DNA of 64,000 nucleotides from positions 1-64,000 of the forward strand of contig NZ_CABHMS010000001.1 in assembly GCF_902167635.1 (NCBI RefSeq). Reading direction: 5' to 3'. Within the stretch, counting starts at the first letter, position 1, and each line of letters begins with the position of its first letter. Below the pieces are notes generated by a model. It worked only from the letters and a program-made list of their open reading frames with translations. It ran no database searches and was not told the origin of the DNA. Origin of the DNA: Chitinophaga vietnamensis (GTDB lineage: Bacteria > Bacteroidota > Bacteroidia > Chitinophagales > Chitinophagaceae). Shown here piece by piece: positions 1-10,911 of the stretch. Made by a program: the position numbers and the translations under genes.

Positions 1-39
1 ATTTGAGCCAGCCGCTTTTTTTATGCTATGTTGTGATGA

Positions 40-3000
40 TTAGAATGTGTATCTCAGACCCAGCTGCATCTGGTAACGGGATGCAAAGAAGTCTTTGGAA
101 TACGGAGTGCCTGGGTCTTTCCAGCTGTAGATCGGATAACCGTTTACGATAACCGGAGAAGTTTTGCCGGTAACAGGATCTTTCGCAGTAACTTGTTTCA
201 GACCAACGCTCGCAGAAGAGTTGAAAGTGTTGGGTGAGAAGTACTGGATACCCCAATCTTTGTTCAGCAGGTTGGTAAGGTTCACGATATCGTAAGTAAG
301 CGTGATCGTGTGGAAACGTTTACCAGCTTTGATGTTCAGGTCCTGGCTGAAACGGAAGTCGGCTTGTGTGTTCCAGGGTGTACGGCCACCGTTACGTTCA
401 GTGAAATCACCTTTACGTTTGCTCAGGTATTTGTCGTTGTCAACATAACCCATGAAGTCGGCAGCTTGTTGTGCAGCAGTTTTGCCGCCAACGATGTCCT
501 GGAAGAATTTGGTTGCTTCTGTTACATCTTTCGGGATGTAAGCGAGGCTCACCTGCTGTGGTGTATTCTGGATGGTAGCGTTTACGAAACCATAGCTGAA
601 CGGAGTACCGGAAGAGGTGTTGAAGAACAGGTTGAAGTTAGATACCCATTTGCCTTTGTGGCCCCAGTCCAGTTTATAGTTAACAGTAGCCACGATGCGG
701 TGACGGATATCGAAGTTGGAATAAGCCAGGCCCGGGTTGTTCGGGTTCAGTGCCTGGTTCAGCTGCCAGTTGGATTCCATGGAGTTGCGGATACCGTTGG
801 TGATATCTTTTGCCTGACCATAGGTGTAAGCGGCCATAGCGCTCAAACCAAAAGGAAACTTCTTGTTAACCTGTGCAGTGATGCTGTAACGGTAACCTTT
901 GTCGGTGTTAGACAGCAGGTAAGCGTTGGTGTACAGCGGGTTGATTTTTTTACCAGAGAAGATCGGTTGCTGATGGTTCACATCATAAGCGAAGTAAGTA
1001 GGGTTATCTACCAGGTTTACTTGCTGGAACATCAGGTCTTTTACCACTTTGGTATAGATACCTTCTACAGTGAATTTCCAGTTGTCGCGGGTGCTGTAAT
1101 CCAGTGCCAGGCTGCTTCTCCATACCTGCGGCATTTTGAAGTTGTTATCGATCATATCTACCTGTGTAGCGCCAGCAGCGTTGCTAACATCTACGCCGTT
1201 CTGTTTTGCGAAATCAGCAATACCATTGGGTGAAGGTTTCGCAGCAGGGTTGGGTGTGTTCACGAATGCTTTGTCGGATGATTTCTGATCGTAAGCGCCG
1301 AAGGTTACACCGTTGTTGTAGTATGCATAACCTAACCATGCGAAAGGAATACGGCCGGTGAATAAACCGGTACCACCGCGCAATACCAGGCTGTTGTCGC
1401 CTTTGATATCGTAGTTGAAACCTAAACGCGGAGAGATCTGTACGTTGTTCAGGAAGCTGTTGGTGATATCTTTCGGATGTGTGTAGGTGTAGGTAGTGCC
1501 GTAGTTAGGATCAACCGGCGCTTTAACAGTTTTGTCGCTCAGCGGTTGTTTGTTCGGGATACCAGTGTAATCGAAACGGATACCTGGCGTCAGTTTGAAA
1601 CGGTCGCTGATCTGGATTTCATCCTGGCCATAGAGGCTGAGCAGGTTTGCTTTGAAATGTGCAGGAGGATTAGCCCAGATATCGTCGCGGGAGTTCGCAG
1701 TGTAGTTGAAGTTACCACGAACGCGGGAAGGATTGTTATTCAGGAAGTCGGTAACAGAGCTGTAATCGATACGGCCGTTCCAGGAGTTTACGAAACCATA
1801 AGTGATGTTGTAAAACTCGTTGTGAGTACCGATGGTGAAGGTGTGGTTACCTTTAAATAAGGTTACGTTGTCAGTAACTTCAAAAGTTTTCTGCTTCATG
1901 TTGAAGATACTTGCTTCACGGTCTGTACCGAGGAAGATGGTTGTACCGGCAGTTTTACCAGCGATCTGGATCTGCGGAACTGCAGGATCAGACAGTGGAT
2001 CGCGGTAATCGTGTACATTGGAGTAACCCAGGATCAGGCTGTTGGATACAACGCTGTTGAAGTTACTTTTCAATTCAGCAACAGTGGAAGTCTGGTTGTT
2101 TACCTGTTTGAAGTCGATGCCTTTGAAACGGAAGTTCTGTTGGTCGCGCTCCAGGTTGGTCGCTTCAGAAGTGATGGTATTGTTGCGGAGTGAGAGAGTA
2201 TGTCTTGCATTGATGCGCCAGTCGAGGCGGTTGAAGAATTTGGTAGAGTTGGAGTAGATGCTGGTATTACCTGCAGTACCCGGATCAACGCCATATTCTT
2301 TCATTTTCGCGGTGATGGCAGCAGCATCATCAGCGCTGAGGATGGCGGCTGCATCAGGAGAACCGGCAGCGAGGATCACTGGATCCACACGACGGGTGAT
2401 TTCTTCGTTAGTGAAGAAGAACAGTTTATCCTTGATGATAGGGAAACCTAAACGAACGCCAGCCTGATAGTCATGGAAATCGCTGGGCAGTTTGGAACCG
2501 TCGCCGGCATTGTTTTTACCAACCATGCCTGCAGTACGGCCGTAACCGTAAACGGAGCCATGGAATTCGTTGGTACCGCTGCGGGTTACCGCGTTCACGC
2601 TACCACCGAGGAAGTTACCGATCTTTACATCAAATGGAGCCAGTAATACCTGTACGTCCTGGATCGCATCGAGCGATACTGGGTTGGTACGGGTGCTGGA
2701 ACCTGGCTGGCCGCTGGTGTTGCTCTGGCCACCCAGTGAAGGGCTGAAGCCGATCGCATCATTATTGATAGCGCCATCCAGTGTTACGTTGTTGTAACGG
2801 TAGTTGGTACCGAGGAAAGAGTTATTGTTGCTCTGCGGAGTAACCTTGGTCATATCTTGCAGACTGCGGTTCAGTGATGGCAGATTTTTGATCTGATCCT
2901 GGCCAACTCTTGTTCCGCCACCTTTCTGTGCGGCGCTGCCGGTTACCACGATCTCGCTGAGCGCAGTAGATTCTTCCTGTAATTTAAAGTTCAGTGAAGT

Positions 3001-3303
3001 AGAGCCCAGGCCCAGGTTTACATCTTCTTTCACTTCTTTCTTATAACCAATAAAAGAAACAGTGATGGTGTAGGGACCTCCCGGATTCAGGTTAGGCAGG
3101 ATGTAACGGCCATCGGCATTGGTTTGTGTACCAGATTTTGCTCCCGTGGCCACGTTCAGCGCTACCACTGTAACGCCAGGAATAGCATTGCCTTTCGGAT
3201 CTGCTACTTTACCTGAAACAATAGAAGTGGTAACCTGAGCCTGCGCATTATAAGAGAATAATAATACAATGAAGCTCGCTAAAAGCGTAACGAATGATTT
3301 CAT
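40..3303 (-). CDS. TonB-dependent receptor, Oar-like
   Basis: Outer-membrane beta-barrel receptor of about 1087 residues that should import or bind a large ligand using TonB energy; the ligand is unknown. A signal peptide (MKSFVTLLASFIVLLFS, ending AQAQ) is followed by a carboxypeptidase-regulatory-like domain (about 25-115), a plug region with the phrase SEIVVTGSA, and a long barrel ending in an aromatic residue (GLRYTF). The start is placed at the ATG at 3303, because the upstream in-frame extension is not signal-like and the ATG directly precedes a typical signal peptide. No SusD partner is adjacent, which fits the Oar-type single receptors of Bacteroidota. It is transcribed away from the small lipoprotein gene to its right. 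Confidence 0.9.
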   Translation of the reverse strand: MKSFVTLLASFIVLLFSYNAQAQVTTSIVSGKVADPKGNAIPGVTVVALNVATGAKSGTQTNADGRYILPNLNPGGPYTITVSFIGYKKEVKEDVNLGLGSTSLNFKLQEESTALSEIVVTGSAAQKGGGTRVGQDQIKNLPSLNRSLQDMTKVTPQSNNNSFLGTNYRYNNVTLDGAINNDAIGFSPSLGGQSNTSGQPGSSTRTNPVSLDAIQDVQVLLAPFDVKIGNFLGGSVNAVTRSGTNEFHGSVYGYGRTAGMVGKNNAGDGSKLPSDFHDYQAGVRLGFPIIKDKLFFFTNEEITRRVDPVILAAGSPDAAAILSADDAAAITAKMKEYGVDPGTAGNTSIYSNSTKFFNRLDWRINARHTLSLRNNTITSEATNLERDQQNFRFKGIDFKQVNNQTSTVAELKSNFNSVVSNSLILGYSNVHDYRDPLSDPAVPQIQIAGKTAGTTIFLGTDREASIFNMKQKTFEVTDNVTLFKGNHTFTIGTHNEFYNITYGFVNSWNGRIDYSSVTDFLNNNPSRVRGNFNYTANSRDDIWANPPAHFKANLLSLYGQDEIQISDRFKLTPGIRFDYTGIPNKQPLSDKTVKAPVDPNYGTTYTYTHPKDITNSFLNNVQISPRLGFNYDIKGDNSLVLRGGTGLFTGRIPFAWLGYAYYNNGVTFGAYDQKSSDKAFVNTPNPAAKPSPNGIADFAKQNGVDVSNAAGATQVDMIDNNFKMPQVWRSSLALDYSTRDNWKFTVEGIYTKVVKDLMFQQVNLVDNPTYFAYDVNHQQPIFSGKKINPLYTNAYLLSNTDKGYRYSITAQVNKKFPFGLSAMAAYTYGQAKDITNGIRNSMESNWQLNQALNPNNPGLAYSNFDIRHRIVATVNYKLDWGHKGKWVSNFNLFFNTSSGTPFSYGFVNATIQNTPQQVSLAYIPKDVTEATKFFQDIVGGKTAAQQAADFMGYVDNDKYLSKRKGDFTERNGGRTPWNTQADFRFSQDLNIKAGKRFHTITLTYDIVNLTNLLNKDWGIQYFSPNTFNSSASVGLKQVTAKDPVTGKTSPVIVNGYPIYSWKDPGTPYSKDFFASRYQMQLGLRYTF

Positions 3304-3638
3304 AAAAATGAGTGCTGTATTTACAGTGCAAAGCAACTACCCCAAAGCAACCTTAATGTTAACGGAAGTTTACCGAATTGTTAAGTAGAAATTAAAATGA
3401 GATTAAATGGTGCAAATTAATATCAACTTGAGATAAAATAATATTATGTTTAGAAAAACATGTAAAAACTATGTTAAGAGATTGCGCAGGATTTGTTAAA
3501 AAATCATTGTTAACTGGATGTAAACAATAAGCGCTTTTAAAATAACTTTAACGTATATACGAAAAGAAAGAAGGTCCCGCCTATACAGGCAGGACCGTTT
3601 CGGAAAGATCTTAAAAACGATGATTTAAACGATGCTAA
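3304..3638. other. Intergenic region
   Basis: This 335-base AT-rich gap lies between two minus-strand genes. It holds the terminator of the lipoprotein gene (3573-3600) and should hold the promoter of the TonB receptor. No credible ORF or structured RNA was seen. Confidence 0.6.
3566..3600 (-). terminator. Rho-independent terminator of the lipoprotein gene
   Basis: Arms 3573-3582 and 3587-3596 pair (GGTCC/GGACC and GCCT/AGGC around one mismatch) with a 4-nt loop. On the minus strand the stem is followed by a T-rich tract (TTCTTTCTTTTC). It lies 40 nt beyond the stop of the gene at 3639-4100. Confidence 0.75.
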
Positions 3639-4100
3639 TTAAAAAGTGACTTTAAAAGTCCCGTCCGTTAAAGGTTTTTCAATTTCACCATTGGTTAAAG
3701 TACCGGAGAATGTTCCCTCGGCATATTTACTATTGATGCTAGTTAAATTCACAGTGATTGCCTGGTCCTTACTATAATAACCTGTTTGCTTCTCCTGGAT
3801 ATCCATCAGCGTCAGTAATACCCCCGTGGTATACTTGCCCGCCTTTACCGAATCCGGAAAAACGATTGTCAACTCCATATGCTGGAGGAAGTTGTTGGTC
3901 ACGCCATCTACTACCAGCTGCTGCCTGCCCGTCACGGAATCCTTGCTGATAGCGGCTTCTGTGGCATTCGACCGGTATACAGTCGTGTCCAGTTTGAACG
4001 AATAATAATTTTTAGGGGTTAGTTCCTTTTTTGAATCGCATCCGGTAAAGAAAGCCCCTGCGGCGGCCACTAACGCCACCACCCATAATTTTAAACGCAT
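3639..4100 (-). CDS. Small lipoprotein of unknown function
   Basis: Predicted 153-residue lipoprotein. The start at 4100 gives a compact signal MRLKLWVVALVAAAG and a lipobox FFTGC near residue 20, so the mature protein should be anchored to a membrane, probably the outer one. The rest is a soluble, beta-rich sequence with a pattern (AEGTFSGTL, then a repeated FKVTF-like end) seen in small Bacteroidota lipoproteins of the DUF6252 kind; that family link is from memory of the pattern and is weak. It appears monocistronic, with its own terminator, and lies next to the TonB receptor without an obvious functional tie. Confidence 0.7.
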   Translation of the reverse strand: MRLKLWVVALVAAAGAFFTGCDSKKELTPKNYYSFKLDTTVYRSNATEAAISKDSVTGRQQLVVDGVTNNFLQHMELTIVFPDSVKAGKYTTGVLLTLMDIQEKQTGYYSKDQAITVNLTSINSKYAEGTFSGTLTNGEIEKPLTDGTFKVTF

Positions 4101-4330
4101 AGCTTTTAATGTTTTAATTGTTGGTATGCCGAAAAGCACCACCGGCAGTGAAGGTCAAGTATTAACCGGTGCTGGCCTACACGCGCGTGCTGGCCAGCAA
4201 TGTTTTCATTTGACACAGATAATTGATCCGGTTAGTTTCGTGGCATAGGGATAAAATGCGATTGCAATATATATAGAAAAATACAAATTCAATAATTTTT
4301 TTATGAGTTACGCTATACCATATTTAACAA

Positions 4331-4338
4331 TATTTTTG
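4331..4338 (+). promoter_or_regulatory. Candidate -7 box for the TPR-AAA+ operon
   Basis: TATTTTTG matches the Bacteroidetes -7 consensus TAnnTTTG and lies 52 nt before the ATG at 4390. No clear -33 TTTG is found at the usual spacing, so this is only a candidate. Confidence 0.35.
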
Positions 4339-4389
4339 TACCGTTATTGGTATTATTACGACTTTAGGCACTAAAACCCAACGCACATT

Positions 4390-5712
4390 ATGTCATCGGA
4401 AGTGATCAAACAATTACAGGAAGCCGTGCAGTTTTCACCGGAAAATGTGCCCCTCCGTTTACACCTGGCCCATGTGCTGTTGCAGGACTATCAATACCTG
4501 CAGGCAGAAGAACAATACAGAAAAGTACTGGAACTATCCGCTGATAATATCGCCGCCCAGCTTGGCCTGGCACGTACTTTTTATCATCAGCAAAAATATT
4601 CCGTAGCCATCGTAGTGCTCGAACAACTCGAACATCAGGAGCCCGATAATTTCGACGCCCTGCTGCTTCATTGCCGCATCCTCGTGAAAGAAAATTCCAT
4701 GCAGGCAGCACGCGATTACTACCAGCACCTGTTGCAACTCAATCCAGGTTTCCGCGACGAAGCCCTGGATGCACATTTCCGCCTGCCGCAACCATCTCAG
4801 TCTTCCCTACTCGACGATGATGAGGAGGAAAGTACCAAAGTATTCGCCCTCGAAAAACCGGATATCAACTTCTCCGATGTAGGCGGCATGGAACGAGAAA
4901 AACAAGAGATCGATCTCAAGATCATCAAGCCCCTGCAATTTCCCGACCTCTACAAAGCCTATGGAAAAAAAGCAGGAGGCGGTATATTATTATATGGTCC
5001 TCCCGGATGTGGCAAAACCTACCTGGCCAAAGCCACTGCCGGACAGATACAGGCCGAGTTCATCAATGTAGGCATCCACGACGTATTAGATATGTGGATT
5101 GGCAATAGTGAGAAGAATCTCCACAGCCTCTTTGAAATGGCCCGCCACTCAAAGCCCTGCGTGCTCTTCTTCGATGAAGTAGATGCACTCGGCGCAAACC
5201 GTAACGCCATGCGCAACAGCGGCGCCAGTCATCTCATTAACCAGTTCCTCGCAGAAATGGATGGTATCGCAGCCAGTAATGAGAATGTACTCATCATCGG
5301 CGCCACCAATGCTCCCTGGAGCCTGGACCCCGCATTCCGCCGCCCTGGCCGGTTTGACAGGATCATCTTTGTGGCGCCACCCGAAACTGCCGACCGCGCC
5401 GAGATATTGAAACTGCAACTCCGCAACAAACCAGTCGGCGACCTCGACTACAATGCCCTGGCCAAAGCCACCACCGGCTATTCCGGCGCCGACCTGAAAG
5501 CCATCGTGGACCTTGCCATCGAAGACAAACTCATGGAGGCGTTGCAAAAAGGCCAGCCACAACCGATCACACAGAAAGATCTGGTCAAAGCCGCCAAAAC
5601 ACATAAACCCACCACGCGCGAATGGTTCAATACAGCCCGCAACTATGCGCTGTATGCCAATGAGGCCGGCCTTTACGATGACGTGTTGAAATACCTGGAC
5701 ATTAAGAAATAA
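4390..5712 (+). CDS. TPR-AAA+ ATPase (Cdc48/FtsH-like AAA module)
   Basis: A 440-residue cytosolic ATPase. The first 130 or so residues form about three TPR-like helical repeats. A short acidic linker (LLDDDEEES) leads to one classical AAA+ module: Walker A GPPGCGKT at 203-210, pore loop MWIGNSE at 235-241, Walker B FFDEVD at 260-265, and the second region of homology with RRPGRFDR at 317-324 carrying the arginine fingers. The MW-hydrophobic-G pore loop is like that of Cdc48/p97 D1, so protein remodelling or unfolding is the likely activity. No protease domain is present. The next gene starts 3 nt after the stop and also begins with TPR repeats, so the two products very probably act together. 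Substrate and process are unknown. Confidence 0.85.
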   Translation: MSSEVIKQLQEAVQFSPENVPLRLHLAHVLLQDYQYLQAEEQYRKVLELSADNIAAQLGLARTFYHQQKYSVAIVVLEQLEHQEPDNFDALLLHCRILVKENSMQAARDYYQHLLQLNPGFRDEALDAHFRLPQPSQSSLLDDDEEESTKVFALEKPDINFSDVGGMEREKQEIDLKIIKPLQFPDLYKAYGKKAGGGILLYGPPGCGKTYLAKATAGQIQAEFINVGIHDVLDMWIGNSEKNLHSLFEMARHSKPCVLFFDEVDALGANRNAMRNSGASHLINQFLAEMDGIAASNENVLIIGATNAPWSLDPAFRRPGRFDRIIFVAPPETADRAEILKLQLRNKPVGDLDYNALAKATTGYSGADLKAIVDLAIEDKLMEALQKGQPQPITQKDLVKAAKTHKPTTREWFNTARNYALYANEAGLYDDVLKYLDIKK

Positions 5713-5715
5713 TAT

Positions 5716-6933
5716 ATGGCTGTACTCATTCAGCGCGCGCAACTGCTCTTACAACAAGGCCGCTACCAGGACGCCGTTACCACCCTGCGGCAACACCTGA
5801 ACAGCAGCGCAAATGATATCGACGGACTATTCCTGCTGGCCGTGTGCTACCTGGAAATGGACAACACCTCCGAAGCAGAACGCGTGATCAGCAATGCGCT
5901 GGGCTTTGCGCCGGATGATGACCGTTTCCTCTATCTGCGCGCCAGACTGGCACTCAATAAAAATCAATACCACGCCGCCATCATGGCCATCAGCGAAGCC
6001 GTGTCCATCAATCCGCACGAAGCTGATTATTTCGCCATGTGGAGCCAGATACTCCTCTTCAAAAAAGATTACGCAGACGCGTTGCAGAAGGCGGAAGAAG
6101 GCCTTGCTACCGACCCTGAAAACCAGGCCTGCCTTAACTTACGCTCGCATGCACTGTTTAATCTCGGTAAAAAAGAAGAAGCCTTCTCCGATCTTCACGA
6201 AGCCCTGGAACACAATCCGGAAAATGCGTATACGCATGCCAACCTCGGCTGGAAATGGCTCGAAGCCGGCGATCACCGTAAAGCACTGGAGCATTTCCGG
6301 GAATCACTGAAGCTCGATCCCAACCAGCAATGGGCTAAAAACGGGATGGTACAAGCCATGAAGGCACGCTACTGGCTGTATCGCCAGTTCCTTAACTATG
6401 CATTCTTTATGGGCCGCCAGAAAGCAGGCACACAATGGCTGATCATCATTGGCATCTTCGTAGTAACAAGGATCGCCAGCAAAGTATTTATGCCGCTATA
6501 TGTATTACTTGCATTGATGGCGCTGTCTACCTGGCTCATCGTGCCGGTGAGCAACCTGTTCCTGCGACTTAATCCTTATGGCAGATACGCACTTACCAAA
6601 GAACAAACACAGGTATCCAATATGGTAGGGATACTGCTGGCCACGGCGCTCTTGTCTTTCGGTGCATGGTGGTTTACCCAAAACGAAGTGATACTGGCGC
6701 TCTGCATTACCTCCGTGGTCATGTTGCTGCCGGTTTCCAGCATTTTTGCACCGGAAGGAAAACGTAACCGCACCATCATCAAAATATATACACTGGCATT
6801 AGCCGCACTGGGCCTCATCGGCATCGGTTATACCTTCATCAGCAACGACGCTTTTAATATATTCATGACCGTTATGCTGATAGGGATTTTCATTTACCAG
6901 ATACTCGCCAATTATATTATTAGCAGGGAATAG
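5716..6933 (+). CDS. TPR-repeat membrane protein, partner of the AAA+ ATPase
   Basis: A 405-residue protein with TPR repeats over about residues 1-215 (repeated patterns such as ALEHNPENAYTHANLGW and ALEHFRESLKLDPN). The C-terminal half has about five or six hydrophobic helices, starting near WLIIIGIFVVTRIASKVF and ending near MLIGIFIYQILANYI. There is no signal peptide, so the TPR part should face the cytoplasm and the C-terminal half should sit in the inner membrane. It lies 3 nt after the AAA+ gene and shares its terminator, so it is a likely membrane receptor or scaffold for that ATPase. No catalytic motif is visible and no named family is recognised. Confidence 0.75.
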   Translation: MAVLIQRAQLLLQQGRYQDAVTTLRQHLNSSANDIDGLFLLAVCYLEMDNTSEAERVISNALGFAPDDDRFLYLRARLALNKNQYHAAIMAISEAVSINPHEADYFAMWSQILLFKKDYADALQKAEEGLATDPENQACLNLRSHALFNLGKKEEAFSDLHEALEHNPENAYTHANLGWKWLEAGDHRKALEHFRESLKLDPNQQWAKNGMVQAMKARYWLYRQFLNYAFFMGRQKAGTQWLIIIGIFVVTRIASKVFMPLYVLLALMALSTWLIVPVSNLFLRLNPYGRYALTKEQTQVSNMVGILLATALLSFGAWWFTQNEVILALCITSVVMLLPVSSIFAPEGKRNRTIIKIYTLALAALGLIGIGYTFISNDAFNIFMTVMLIGIFIYQILANYIISRE

Positions 6934-6935
6934 AT

Positions 6936-6972
6936 AAAAAAAAGTCCCTCCGCATCGGAGGGACTTTTTTTT
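6936..6972. terminator. Bidirectional terminator between the TPR operon and gyrB
   Basis: A 12-bp stem AAAGTCCCTCCG (6941-6952) pairs with CGGAGGGACTTT (6956-6967) around a 3-nt loop. It has an A tract on the left and a T tract on the right, so it can end both convergent transcripts. Confidence 0.9.
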
Positions 6973-6994
6973 ATCTATTCTCCGTTTTCACGGA

Positions 6995-8989
<1,995 letters not shown>

Positions 8990-9020
8990 CTATTAGAAAT
9001 AAAATCAGTAGACAATCATG

Positions 9021-9028
9021 CAAAAGTA
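9021..9028 (-). promoter_or_regulatory. Candidate -7 box for gyrB
   Basis: On the minus strand the sequence reads TACTTTTG, matching TAnnTTTG, about 46 nt upstream of the gyrB ATG. No convincing -33 element was found. Confidence 0.4.
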
Positions 9029-9098
9029 CGAAAAATAAGCCTCATTTCCATAAATAAAGTACTGTTTTTGAGCAGGAAGGATGCTTGAATTTTTATCC

Positions 9099-10760
9099 TC
9101 ATATTCTGCTGGCGCCGGCCGTTTCCTTAACCCCTTCGAACAAGGTTTTCCAGACAAGGTTAAAGAACGATTTTTTAGGGTCCCTGGCAAGGGTGGGACG
9201 GGCTACCCTCGGCTTTTCACCAGGCAGCGGGTTACTGTCCTTGATCACCATCAGGTTGGCCAACAGGCTCACCAGCCCTTTTCGCACAAATTCCTTATGC
9301 GCCTTGTCCTGTTTCAGGATCGCTATGCGCAGGTTCTTGTACAGCAATTTCACCGTGCCGGCGGCCTTTTTTTCATCTCCTTTTATATTAAAGGAGAGAT
9401 CTTCAATATCACAGGAACGGACCTCCACTTTCCCCAGCGGCATGGTCACCGGGTTCAGCTCTTTACCGTTCATGCCATTGAGCTGTGCGGAGATGGAAAA
9501 GGCGCCACCAGCGCTGTTTAGCGTAAAATCGAAGTGGGCGCGCAGCTTGCCGCTTTCCATAAAAATGGCGTCCATATCGGCGGTGCAGTGATTGTTGTTT
9601 GCAACCAGGCTGTCGATATTCGTAATGTTGTAAAACGTGCTGTGGGCATTGCTGAAACGGATCTCGCCCGTTTGGTCCGATTCGGGGCTGGTTTCCTCGT
9701 ATTTGATATCCATCCGCCGGGCTATCAGGGTGTCAATGCTGATAGGCGCCTGCAATTGTTGCAGCAGCTGATTGGGATATTGCCCCAGCTTGTCGCCCGG
9801 CGGCAGCGGCAGGCGCCTGTCGTGGTAGATGGAAAGCTCGCCACTGTTGATATCCACACGTTTGGCCCAGCACTCCTGATTTTGCAGCAGTAGCTTGGGG
9901 TTGAGATGATTTACGCTGATGTTATGAAGGGTGAGGTTATAAAGGTCCTGCTGTTTGCCCAGTTTGATACCAAATGAGTCACGGCTATACCTCGGCTGCA
10001 CTTCAAATTGTGAAATATGCAGCGTTTGTTCTGCCGCATCGTAACTGATCCCCCGCAGTAGCATATTATACAGGCTGTCTTTGCTGAGGTGCGCATAGTC
10101 CCTCATGCCGATATCATAGTTACGGGCATACAGGAAGCGGGTAGGGTCGTTCAGTGCGGCAGAGTCGATCAGAAAATCGTTTACCCGTACCCGTAAGTGC
10201 AGGAACTGGTGAGTAGCTGTGGTGGTGTCTTTTCTGATAAACACATATTTGAAATTAGTTTCGTCCATGATCAGCTTGCCGATAAAGATGGATTTCATTT
10301 TAGCGGAGATGTTTTCATAAGCTGTTCTTGGCTTCGTGGTATCAAGCACGGTGGCATTCTGTTCCATGAAGATATCAGGCCCGGTAACGGTCAGTGATCC
10401 GGCACGCAGCTCCTGGTTGCGGAAATAGCGCCAGGGCCTGAAATATTTTAAATGAAGCTTTTCAACGCTGATCAGGTAGATGGTAGACGGCGCCTTGTGG
10501 GCGGCCAGCATTTTCCGATATACGGCCGAATCCAGCGTCATATGGGCATCTTCTACAATCACGCTGCCAGTAAGCACATTCAACCTGACATCTTTGAAAT
10601 GCAATACATACAGGCTATCTGAGAGATCGGTAACATAACCTTGTAACTCGTTCCTGAGCATCCTGCCCCAATGCACATTAAGATACCATGCAGTACAGAG
10701 TACGAGCACGGTAAAGCCGCCGAGGACCCATAAACATATGCGGACTACCTTGTTCTTCAT
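9099..10760 (-). CDS. AsmA-like membrane-anchored protein, function unknown
   Basis: The product has 553 residues, with the start placed at the ATG at 10760, directly before a basic N-terminus and one transmembrane helix (ICLWVLGGFTVLVLCTAWYL). The remainder is a long extracytoplasmic beta-rich region with phrases such as FKDVRLNVLTGSVIVEDAHM and IRFSNAHSTFYNITN, of the kind found in AsmA/DUF748-type proteins thought to bridge the periplasm. No enzyme motif is visible. The family call rests on topology and repeat style, so it is tentative. The gene is divergent from the AraC regulator at 10912 and shares a 151-nt spacer with it. Confidence 0.6.
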   Translation of the reverse strand: MKNKVVRICLWVLGGFTVLVLCTAWYLNVHWGRMLRNELQGYVTDLSDSLYVLHFKDVRLNVLTGSVIVEDAHMTLDSAVYRKMLAAHKAPSTIYLISVEKLHLKYFRPWRYFRNQELRAGSLTVTGPDIFMEQNATVLDTTKPRTAYENISAKMKSIFIGKLIMDETNFKYVFIRKDTTTATHQFLHLRVRVNDFLIDSAALNDPTRFLYARNYDIGMRDYAHLSKDSLYNMLLRGISYDAAEQTLHISQFEVQPRYSRDSFGIKLGKQQDLYNLTLHNISVNHLNPKLLLQNQECWAKRVDINSGELSIYHDRRLPLPPGDKLGQYPNQLLQQLQAPISIDTLIARRMDIKYEETSPESDQTGEIRFSNAHSTFYNITNIDSLVANNNHCTADMDAIFMESGKLRAHFDFTLNSAGGAFSISAQLNGMNGKELNPVTMPLGKVEVRSCDIEDLSFNIKGDEKKAAGTVKLLYKNLRIAILKQDKAHKEFVRKGLVSLLANLMVIKDSNPLPGEKPRVARPTLARDPKKSFFNLVWKTLFEGVKETAGASRI

Positions 10761-10840
10761 CGTCCAATATGATCTAATTCCATTCCATTCAATACTAATA
10801 AATGTAGACAATTTTTCTTATGTTAGGACTACTTTGTAAG

Positions 10841-10855
10841 CGTTTTGTCAAAACG
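10841..10855. promoter_or_regulatory. Palindrome upstream of the Cys-cluster AraC gene
   Basis: CGTTTTGTCAAAACG is a perfect palindrome with 7-bp arms around one base. It lies about 25 nt upstream of the candidate -7 box of the AraC gene and in the spacer shared with the divergent AsmA-like gene. The position suits a regulator site for either gene; its binder is unknown. Confidence 0.4.
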
Positions 10856-10879
10856 TATTTCGTTTAAAATTGAATCCCC

Positions 10880-10887
10880 TAAATTTG
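10880..10887 (+). promoter_or_regulatory. Candidate -7 box for the AraC gene
   Basis: TAAATTTG matches TAnnTTTG. The expected transcript start, near 10894, would put the TTG start at 10912 less than 20 nt downstream. Confidence 0.45.
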
Positions 10888-10911
10888 TGACGTTTTTAAC
10901 AACGGTAAAAA

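Noticed and set aside
310-1233. Long plus-strand ORF of 307 codons
   Set aside because: It lies wholly inside the TonB receptor gene on the other strand and has no recognisable protein features. It is a shadow of that gene's codon use.
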